DNA of 64,000 nt from Posidonia oceanica (lineage: Eukaryota; Streptophyta; Magnoliopsida; Alismatales; Posidoniaceae). Positions 55,701 through 64,000 of the stretch are shown here, piece after piece. The notes under the pieces are model-generated. The model did no database searches, had not been told where the DNA came from, and was given only the letters and a program-made list of their open reading frames with translations. The first letter of the stretch is position 1. Every line of letters begins with the position of its first letter. Where the stretch lies: contig JAZBRS010000057.1 of assembly GCA_037176725.1 (NCBI GenBank), positions 88,991,501-89,055,500 on the forward strand, written 5' to 3'. A program made the position numbers and the translations under genes.

Positions 55701-57134
55701 CTGCCTGCATACCTTTTAATTAAGCATTTACCCCCTGCTGGCCCCATACATTGTTGCATTAATGTTTTAGCATGCATTTGCCCTATTGTCTAGTATTTTG
55801 CCATGTCATTGCATAGAGGCTCCTGTAGTTTGTTTTAATTGCATTTAGGTCCCTACCTTTTGCATTCTTGCATGCATAGCATCCTCATGCCATTGCATAT
55901 AGCACCCTTGCATTCTTTTGTGCACTTTTAGCCTCATTGCATGTAAGACACCCTGTATTGCACACACTAGGGATATTTTGCACTTAGACCCCCATTTAGA
56001 CCACAAGTTCTGGCCCTTGAGCCATCTGACTTGCAACCTGAATAACTTTTGATCGGACCGTTGGATCTTCACGATCCAACCATCCAGGTCTTCCTGGTTG
56101 AATGATCCTTCATTCTAACCAAAGTTTTTTCAGATCAGGCCTCAGATCTTCAAGATAAATCCATCTGAATCACTGTATATCACTTACTGCTTGTCACTTG
56201 CATTGCATGCCTTGCTTTCGCATCCTGTTTTCTCGTGCATGTAGCTTAGGGTTTTCCGCTATTGTTTTCTTTCCCCTTTGCTTGTTTCACACTTGCATTG
56301 CGTGGTTTTACGTTGTTTTCCGTCCTTATTTTCTTTCCCCTTTGCTTGTTTCACACTTGCATTGCGTGGTTTTACTTGATGCTTTCTGCTCCTATTTTCT
56401 TTCCCCTTTGCTTGCTTCACACTTGCATTGCGTGGTTTTGCATAGTTTTCCGCCCTCGTTATGTTTCCCCTTTGCTTGTTGCACACTTGCATTGTGTGGT
56501 TTTTGCTCGGCGTTTTCTTTTATCACCTGCATTTGCATTAGAGCAGTGATGTTTACTGTCTGGAGTTCTTACGAACCAGGGCATGCCCCGTTCGGAACAC
56601 TGATAGCGTAGCTGAGCACATACATTGCACGTTTAATTCCCTGCACACATCATGGCACTTGGAGCACACATTTGAACATATAATTAAGGCTTGTATGGCA
56701 TTTTGGCATTTAAGGCATGTTTAGAGCATTCATAGCATGGCATAGCATTCCTCGTCCCTCGAGCGTGCATTTGAGGCAAGCATCATCGATATCCTACACA
56801 TGTGAGCGAGATTAGCCTAGAAAGACCGATTCCGGGCGTATCGGGGGTGCCTAACACCTTCCCCGTGCGTAACAGGAGTCCTTACCCTTTCTCTGGCCCG
56901 TAGTGACCATTTTGCCCTCGTCCTTGGCATGAGTCATTCATTTTGCATAGCATTGCATCCATATGCATGTTTTCATGTATTTCCCCGATTTTCCTCGTCT
57001 CCCAACTTAATAGACTAGGTGGCGACTCCGTATTTGCTTTATTTTTTGTCTTCCTCTTCGACGGCACTTATAGTGACACCTCTTTCCTCTTGGGCCCCTC
57101 GCCAGTCTGGGATTTTCGAGACGGGATAGCTACA
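52731..57134 (+). repeat. Element C 3' LTR
   Basis: 4404 bp uninterrupted copy of the split 5' LTR, starting TGTAGACACC, ending GCTACA, followed by target copy gaaag. Telobox cluster, pyrimidine tract, 64-bp array, GGGTGCCTAACACC segment and internal TGGCGACTCC (57020-57029) are all present. It shows the intact state of the site where element B inserted (about 53942-53946). Confidence 0.95.
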
Positions 57135-57139
57135 GAAAG

Positions 57140-57751
57140 TAGTAAGTAATATGTAGTTATTCATGTTGGTGGTAGACATAATTCTTATTATTACTTATTC
57201 ACACAGAATAAACATGCATACTTATTTTGTTATATGTTGGTGCCAATTACTGGTTATGTTGGTTAGGCATACTTATGTTTTTATTATGCACTCAATTAAG
57301 TTTGTAGTTTGTAGGTACAGCAGAATTATATCTTTTGATATCCTTCCATTTGATATCTTTCTTTTCATGGTACATTCAAGTTGTTTATGAAATGGATCTA
57401 GAATATGCCATTGTTGGTTATTGATATTACGCACTTAGTTATGTTGGTCAGTTATATATTTTTACTGGTTATGTTGATTTAGGTATTGATCATATTTGTT
57501 TGTTTTATACATAGTGTGAGCCTCACTACGAAAAGCTTAGATACAAGCCACTCAAGCACGAGGAAAAATTGAACATATTATTCTTATGCAATGTGGCGAT
57601 TGGAAAGCATGCTTTTGTACCAAATGCAGCAGTTGTCCCCCTCCCCGCCCCCCAACCCGGTTGTTTTTCCACATGACAAGGATGATGATGATGATTATGA
57701 TGTGCCACAGGAGCTACCATCATTCCCTCTTCCACATCCAAACAGGGAAAA
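57140..57751 (+). pseudogene. Harbinger-associated Myb/SANT-like gene, intron and exon 2 (left part)
   Basis: Continues exon 1 after removal of element C: AAAGTA|GTAAGT gives the donor at 57142; the intron ends in ATACATAG at 57514. Exon 2 begins CEPHYEKLRYKPLKHEEKLN in phase with exon 1. A frameshift in the C-rich run near 57635 is needed to reach DDDDDYDVPQELPSFPLPHP. The exon is then cut at 57751 by a solo LTR (TSD gaaaa) and resumes at 62964. Confidence 0.8.
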
Positions 57752-58884
57752 TGTAATGACCCGTGTCACTACTCACAAAGTCCATTAGCCCAAATAAATT
57801 TAAACATAATAAAATGCTAAATTTACAAAACAATAAAGGCTAATACAACATCTATCTACCAAGAACCTACAGTGTACGGTTACGTGACTCCGACTATATG
57901 CACTATTGACCAAAAACCGCTATCCATCTGCACCTACAACTAAAAACTACCAAAAGAAACACGTGAGTGACCAGAAATGTCACCCAACACACACCCCACG
58001 AAAAAACCACCCAAAACCGGCATTCAGAATTAAATCAGACAAAACATCCAAAACCATTTCATCATTTAATTCCATTTAAATCATTTTTCCCAAAGCCATA
58101 AAGCCATTCTATTGAAATCGCTAATTATTTCAAAACTCATTCATCAAATCACGGGCCTCATTGGCCAAAACTCGGCAAAATGTCACAATGCCGCATAGGC
58201 AGAAAAACTCCTATTGAAATCGCTAATTATTTCAAAACTCATTTATCAAATCACAGGCCTCATTGGCCAAAACTCGACAAAATGCCACAACGCCGCAAAG
58301 GTGGAAAAGCTCAAAACCCACTCTGGCCAGAAACCTCAAAACCACAAGCCCTGCGGGCAAAAAACACAATAAGTCATGTTGCTCGGCTTCAAGTAACCAA
58401 CTCTGGCCCACAAGTAGCCGCTAAAGCACACTGCACTGCCATGGACATTCGCCTTGTGGAGGAGCATGTCCGTCCCGTTGTCCTCCCGCCTGAAGGAGCC
58501 TCAAAAGCAATCCCCACCTGGGAAAGCTACTCACCCCACCTGGGCAAGCTGTCCTCAACTCAGGACAAGACCACAAGGCACGCACTATCGGTGCCCAAAG
58601 CTCAGTGCTCGGACCTCTTAAGGCTCCTCAGCATCCCAAAACGAGTCTTGGTACCCATAGCAACTAGGGTATCACGTCTAGCTACGTAGGAGTATCATAC
58701 CTCCCGTGTCTGCTGCCACGATACCACTAGATACGGACGACACCTCGACTCCTAGACCTTAACCTCGGAGATGTGTCCGACACACCAGGAACATCGTCAC
58801 ATTTCTGGGTCTTGACCACAAATCCAATGCAATAATTAACATTAATTATACTACTTAAAAATCATCTCAAAACACTCCTGTAAT

Positions 58885-59160
58885 AAACTCAGGTCAGGAT
58901 CGGCAGACCAAAATGGGTCGGTCGACCAGACCAGAGGCTTGTGTTCACTTCCAGGTTCAGGTTCGGCAGATCGAAATGGTTCAATCGACCAAGCTAGGCG
59001 CTGTCCTGACATATCGAAATGGGTTGATCGACTAGACCAGAGTCCTGGGCTGAACCAGAGAGCACTTTCGGCAAACCAAAAGGATTCAATCAACCGAATC
59101 AGTGTCCTGAGCCCAAACAGGAAGCATGATCGGCAAACCGAACCAATTCGGTATGCCGAT
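58885..59160. repeat. Degenerate hairpin repeat array in solo LTR
   Basis: Five or six loosely related units around CGGCAGACCGAAATGG and TCGGTCGACC. The best hairpin, 59129-59160, has arms ATCGGCAAACCGAA and TTCGGTATGCCGAT (13 of 14 paired) around CCAA. Confidence 0.75.
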
Positions 59161-59602
59161 CCTAGCGATTTCAGAGCTCAGAGAGTTTGAACCCAAAATC
59201 CCAAAAGGCCAATCCTTGACAAATCTAAACCAAAACGAACACGCAATATACCAAAATGAGCGTATTGAAATAAGGAACCATTCAACACCAAGATCGCACC
59301 ATTTCATGGCATAAAACTCCCAAAATCCTCAAAGAACCATTACTTGAATAGTATAAAAAAAAAACTAAATAATCAAGACTAAAAATCGCACAATCAACCA
59401 AAAATCACGAAATCACTTCCATCATGCTCCATTCACCATAGGCAATCCAAATATATAATTTCTAAGCTAATTGGAGCTAAAGTGTGGGATATGCACCTCT
59501 TTGAAGCTTACAGAGGTCACACCCACCGTCGACGATCCAATGCTCCACTGGCAACCACCTCGACTCAGGACCTCCACACGGCCTCCTCTCGAGCTCGCCA
59601 CG

Positions 59603-62331
59603 TGTAGACACCCTATTTCTGTAGTCACTCATCGGTTGTTTCCTCCAAGAGAATGTGCTCGGTCAAGCGTCACAAACCCAAGCCTCACCTAAGCCCAAGC
59701 CCAAGCCTAACCCAAACAAGCCCAAGCTTCACCCACAATCCCATTCCAACCTTCTATTTCTAAACCTAAGATCTAAGGTCTCTATTATCTCCTCATTCAT
59801 ATATAAGCCCACTATTCACGTAGGCATAGGGAGGCTCCATTTTTCACCATTTGCATGCCCTAGCCGCCTCCAACCCAACACCACCTTCACCTCTCTCTCA
59901 GCCTCCTCCTCCACCACAGCAGCCAACACCACCTTCACCCCTCTCTCGACCTCCTCCTCCACTACAGTAGCCAACACCACCTTCACCCCTCTCTCGGCCT
60001 CCTCCTCCACCACAGCAGCCCACACCACCTTCACCTCTCTCTTGGCCTCCTCCTCCACCACAGCAACAACACCTCCACCACATCACACGACCTCCTCCTC
60101 CACCACAGCAGCCAACACCCCCTTGCAGCACCTCTCACGCTCTCCTCCTCCATCACAACAGCAACCACCACCTCCAGCACATGTCATAGCAACTCATCAT
60201 CAGCCAACCCCACTTCCAAACAGCAAGCCACCTTCCAATGTCCAAGCACCCACTGTAAACACCATCACACCCCTCTGGCCATCCCTCTCTTCCACCAACA
60301 CTAGCAGCCATCCAAACAGCAACCCAATAGCACTAATGTCAAGAAGCAAAATCGGAATAGCATCACCAGAGGAAACCCAGAGCCATGGACTGCCGAGCCT
60401 TGTAGGAGGCACATCCAGGGATAGCTAACCAGGCAAGATCTCTGGTCTCTTCCTCTCTCTAACTACATTAGCTTGCTCACATTCCTTGTTCATTGGCTTT
60501 GGTTTCATCTATGTGACTTGGACTACTCGTTTTGTTTTTCTTTTTCATTTGTTGTTTGGGTGCATGGAGTTTGCTTGGTTCTTATTCCTTTAGTGTTTTG
60601 TTGTAGAGTAGCTCCATGTTTCCCTTCCTTCCTTTCTCTTCTTCCTTTCAGCCTCAGAGCGTGTCTGAATGGTCCTTGCATCGAGATCCTTGCGGTCTAA
60701 TCGTCCACAGGACATGTGGAAACAAGACCCGTTCACGTCATGATAGAGGATGATGGTTCGGTTTGGTTCATGTCGCTTTTACTCCTCTATGCATTTGGAT
60801 TTGTTTTTTGTTGCATGAATGCTGCCTCATGGTCTGAATGCTCTCCCCTTACTTAGAGCATAGCGTTTGGCCTAGAGCAACTGCACATGCTTACATGTCT
60901 CTTTGTCTTATGGCATATCTCTTTTATAGTGTTTTTGTTGTGCCTTGCTTTGATTTCATTGTAACTTTTTATTGAACCATTGGATTTGCATAATTCTTTT
61001 TGTTGTGTTTTCTTTGTTGAGTAATCTTTAATTTGGAGTTGAGTTTGATTAAATCAGATATCCGATCATGAAGTTATAGTCATTTGAGTTATAGCATGTC
61101 GCTCTGCATTGTTTCCTCTCTATTGCATATGCTTTCGGTGTTTGCTGCATATCTTGATCTACGTTCATCGTTTTCTCGATCCATTTTCTTGGTCTTTTAT
61201 ATCAGATGTTGACGTTTGATTTGAATACCCATTTGAGCATGTTCTTTATTGGGTGCTAGGAGATATCACCCTTGAAAATAGCCCTACTGCATGCATTCAT
61301 GCACTTTTCAGTTTGATTGCTATCGGTTTCATCTATGTTTGCTTGTCATCCGACCGTTGGATTGCCTTGATATTTGTTACCGACTTAGCTCTCATGATTA
61401 TCTACAGTTCGGTATATTATTTGCATACTTTTGATCTTAGTTTTGGGAGTTGTAAGTCCTCGTAGTTCAACATATAACTTGCCTGTCCTGTTTGCTTCTT
61501 CTCCACTTGTCTCAACTTGCATCATATGTTGCCTTTGCTTTGATTTCTCATAATTGAATCTTCCATTTCGCATGCTTTATCCCCACTCGCATGATTTTTC
61601 TTGCTTGATCTTAGTTTCACTGCCTCGATTTCGTTTCTTCGCATGTATCTACTAGTATCGTGTTTTCACGAGTGTTTTGAGGTATTGTTTTCTTCGATTA
61701 GGGCAATGATGCTTACTACTTGGAGTTTTAAGAATTGAGGTGCGATGATCGGCGTGACTCCTATGTGCGAGCACCTCATTTCAGAGCACGGACAGCGTGG
61801 CTGAGCATTAGATCGCTTGATTTCGTTTTTATCGCATTCAGATATGCATTCTCACCATGTTTTACTCGCTTCTCATGGCATTTAGCATTCAAGCATGTAT
61901 ATTTGCAAGGCATAGTATTTATTGCCCTTGGGCATACATTAATTGGCATGTAATTGCTGACATCAGCCACACATGCGAGTGATCAAGCCTAGAAAGACCG
62001 ACTCATCGGGCGCATGGGGGTGCCTAACACCTTTCCCATGCGTAACAGGAGTCCTTATCCTTTCTTTGGGTCGCAATAACCATCATGTTTGCATCCATTG
62101 GCACGGATCATTATCTTTTTCAACATTGCATGCATATCATGCTTTTCCCAGTTTTCCTCGTCTTCCGACAAATAGATTAGGTAGCGACTCCCTTTTTGCT
62201 TTATTCTTGTTTTCTTCACCATTTTCCGATATTTTCGAGTCGAGTTTCCTTCCTCGGATCCACCATTCATCTGTGACCCTCTATCGGTTGGTGCACACCC
62301 GCACTCCGGTGTCGTCCGGGGATGGTCATCA
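59603..62331 (+). repeat. Solo LTR related to element C LTR, nested in the other solo LTR
   Basis: Starts TGTAGACACCC like element C, and its end region shares GGGTGCCTAACACC, GCGTAACAGGAGTCCTTA and TAGCGACTCC with it. It ends near 62331; flanks ccacg (59598-59602) and ccatg (62332-62336) differ by one CpG-type transition and are the likely target copies. Length about 2.73 kb, far shorter than element C LTRs, so it is a relative, not the same family. No interior is present. Confidence 0.7.
59873..60170 (+). repeat. Minisatellite in nested solo LTR
   Basis: About five to six units of roughly 50 bp around CCAACACCACCTTCACC and CCTCCTCCTCCACCACAG. Long ORFs on both strands over it are artefacts of the repeat. 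Confidence 0.85.
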
Positions 62332-62963
62332 CCATGCCACCAGAATGACGATCGGTGCTCTCTGCCGCCACACGGGCTCGAGAAAGGGGAAGATCGGCTG
62401 CCAAGCTCACCACTCTCTCAACTCTCTCTCTCACTGGATGAAGGAGGAGGAGAAGAAGAAGAGGAGGAAGAAGGAGGAAGGAAGGGAAGGGGGAAGGAGA
62501 AGAAGGAGGAGGAGAGGAGGAAGAAGGAGATCAGGGAAGAAGGAGGAAGGTCGGTGCTCTGTGTGGCGTGGGAGATGGCGAGGGAGATGTGGAGTGTTGA
62601 ACACACTTCCTCCCTCTCTCTTATAAAGCCATGAAACAAGGTGGTTGACATGCATGCAACTGCTGGTTGAGGAACGCATGCAAGGAGCTACGAGTCCACT
62701 ACCAACCACACTGCCATGCATCAACCACCCCACCACACGAGCACAACCACCCTTTCACAACACCCACTCCACCAACACGAGCCCTAACAGCACTACAACC
62801 GCTCCTCAAGAGCATAATGCCACCATAAAAGGCCAAAGCCACACCAAGCCAACAAACAGACCACGGAAAGTGCCACGCGAGCTAGTAATACCCATCTACA
62901 GTTAAAAGAATTCATTGAATCTGTATAATTATAGGAGAATGAATTCCCAGATATTACAGAAAA

Positions 62964-63358
62964 TGACCAACACACATTTTGAGGAAGCTTCATCATCCAT
63001 TGGCCGTGGTGGGACTTCAAGGAAATCCACAAATACTACTACATCACATGGCCAAAAGGACGAGAAAGCAAAGGTCGTTGACAAGGGAAGTGTCCAAGTA
63101 ATGCTTGACTCAGTTGGGTCATATATAGAAGTGATGAAGGAGAAAGAAGAAATGTATTCCATGTTAACTTGCCTCGATACCTGTCTACAAGATGGTGCTG
63201 ACCAAGACTTAGATTTGTGGACTTTTGCGATGTTTTGCTTTGAAAAGAAGGAGCTCAGGAAGGCTTTTATGCAAATGAAACCCCCATTACAAAGAATTAA
63301 ATGGTTAAGGATGACATATGAGGCATGGAAGGACATTGGAAAGCCTTTAATAATGTAA
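62964..63358 (+). pseudogene. Harbinger-associated Myb/SANT-like gene, 3' part
   Basis: Resumes after the solo LTR. It reads THFEEASSSIGRGGTSRKST and a Lys-rich segment, then the conserved C-terminal helical region: DLDLWTFAMFCFEKKELRKA and RIKWLRMTYEAWKDIGKPL. It ends at TAA 63356-63358. A frame adjustment is needed at the junction. With exon 1 at 17857, one gene is spread over 45.5 kb by insertions. Confidence 0.85.
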
Positions 63359-64000
63359 GACTTATATGAAGACTATTTGCTTTTGATTTGTCTTGTTGTA
63401 TTGTTCCACCATATGACTTGTTGAGTTCTTGAGTGGTTGTTGAATTTCCATACTGTTAATACTTGTAGGTTTCTGTACTGTGAGTTTTGTGGATTATGAA
63501 AGTAGATTTATGCTTGTATTGTTGTAGTTGAAACTGTAAGACCTGTAGTTTCTTATTGTATACTATAAGACTTGTTATTTTAATTTTGAAAGTAGTTTTG
63601 ATACTGTAAGACTTGTAGGTTTAAACTCTTGCAGGTTTCAGTTGAGTGGTCTCGTTGCAGATAGTATAATTCTGTATTACATTTTGTATTCTTTAGCTAG
63701 TTATTTATCTCTCTATATACCTGTATTGTTGTTGTTGAAATGGCGTTATTGCATATCGACTTGGGTTAGTCATTCTGTGTTAGTCATTATTGTTGAAATG
63801 GCATTATTGCACACAGATTTGTGAATGTATTCCTGGTACCATGCTTGAGCAGGTTAGTAGAGAATCAAAAAGATAGTATTGATGCTGGTTGCACGTTGCA
63901 GATAGTATTGAACATATTAGTGGCCTGTATTGATGCTAGTCAATGCGCTGGTTGCTGCAATCCTATTGCTTGATGTTATTTTTCTTGTTGTGGAGTTTGT
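63359..64000. other. AT-rich 3' flank of the Harbinger gene
   Basis: No coding signal. It has repeats of TACTGTAAGACTTGTAG (63470-63630) and a duplicated ATTGTTGAAATGGCGTTATTG block (63733 and 63791). The right terminus of the Harbinger element was not found. Confidence 0.6.

Larger units (their letters stand above)
18380..57134 (+). mobile_element. Element C: giant-LTR, gag-only Ty3/gypsy element (non-autonomous)
   Basis: LTRs start TGTAGACACC and end GCTACA; target duplications gaaag flank at 18375-18379 and 57135-57139. The 3' LTR is 4404 bp; the 5' LTR is about 4536 bp once the nested element B is removed. The interior (42458-52730) has a PBS, leader, gag and PPT but no protease, RT or integrase, so the copy must rely on another element for enzymes. 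It interrupts exon 1 of the Harbinger Myb-like gene. Nested within it are element B (5' LTR) and a hAT element (leader). Without these it would be about 16 kb. Very long LTRs with this PBS type suggest an Ogre/Tat relative. Confidence 0.93.
57752..62958. repeat. Solo LTR of another LTR element (TGTAATGACC...ATTACA), carrying a nested solo LTR
   Basis: Starts TGTAATGACCCG, ends ATATTACA, with perfect target copies gaaaa at 57747-57751 and 62959-62963. Without the nested insertion it is about 2.47 kb. TGTAA-GACC starts are common in plant gypsy LTRs. No coding region is recognisable. I saw no internal repeat of its ends, which favours a solo LTR over a full element. A duplicated block of about 100 bp (CTATTGAAATCGCTAATTAT...) lies at 58110-58290. 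Orientation is not certain. Confidence 0.78.

Noticed and set aside
59816..60131. Gly/Val/Glu- and Gly/Cys-rich minus-strand ORFs and a Ser/Thr-rich plus-strand ORF
   Set aside because: Products of the 50-bp minisatellite read in different frames.
62418..62736. Ser/Leu-rich minus ORFs and Lys/Glu-rich plus ORF
   Set aside because: Caused by a purine (GAGGAA) tract in the solo LTR; no domain features.
1..64000. tRNA, rRNA or CRISPR features
   Set aside because: No cloverleaf-like sequence, rRNA segment or regularly spaced direct-repeat array with unique spacers was recognised; tRNA-like strings are primer-binding sites only.

Overview
The window is repeat-dominated plant nuclear DNA with no recognisable ordinary host gene. 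Everything that can be assigned is transposon: Ty3/gypsy elements with a plant-type second RNase H and plant mobile domain (PMD) genes, a Ty1/copia element primed by initiator tRNA-Met, a PIF/Harbinger element with transposase and Myb/SANT-like partner, a hAT element and solo LTRs. This points to pericentromeric-type heterochromatin of a flowering plant with a large genome; the species cannot be read from the sequence.

Layout: 1-9537 is a minus-strand gypsy element (element A) cut by the left window edge, with its 5' LTR at about 7847-9537. 9538-11562 holds unassigned AT-rich DNA and a diverged related LTR fragment. From 11563 onward the scaffold is a decayed PIF/Harbinger element: transposase at 11563-12409, and a Myb/SANT-like gene starting at 17857 and ending at 63358. 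Later insertions pushed these apart: a 4988-bp copia element (12667-17654, TSD ctaac); a giant-LTR gag-only element C (18380-57134, TSD gaaag, LTRs about 4.4-4.5 kb); and a solo LTR (57752-62958, TSD gaaaa) that itself carries a second solo LTR (59603-62331). Element C is split by the 19.5-kb element B (19654-39190, TSD agtta) in its 5' LTR and by a 3.0-kb hAT element (43198-46243) in its leader.

Elements A and B share one polyprotein plan: Gag, a first retropepsin-like domain, a second retropepsin-like domain, a G-patch and RT. Element B continues with a degenerate gypsy RNase H, a complete archaeal-type RNase H and an integrase; these lie off-window for A. Dual RNase H places B in the Tat/Ogre-like group. 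Downstream of the integrase, B carries two different PMD genes on the opposite strand. PMD gene 1 has five exons with consensus splice sites and compatible phases; PMD gene 2 has at least two exons. I regard this antisense, intron-containing PMD cassette, with the paired proteases plus G-patch, as the most interesting content.

All coding regions are decayed. In element B the 15 in-frame stops I located are 11 TAG, 2 TAA and 2 TGA, and most sit where the family expects Gln or Trp. This matches cytosine deamination at CAG (CHG) sites. The long noncoding parts of several gypsy families carry family-specific, repeated, imperfect hairpin motifs, and the LTRs contain a copy of their own primer-binding core shortly before the LTR end.
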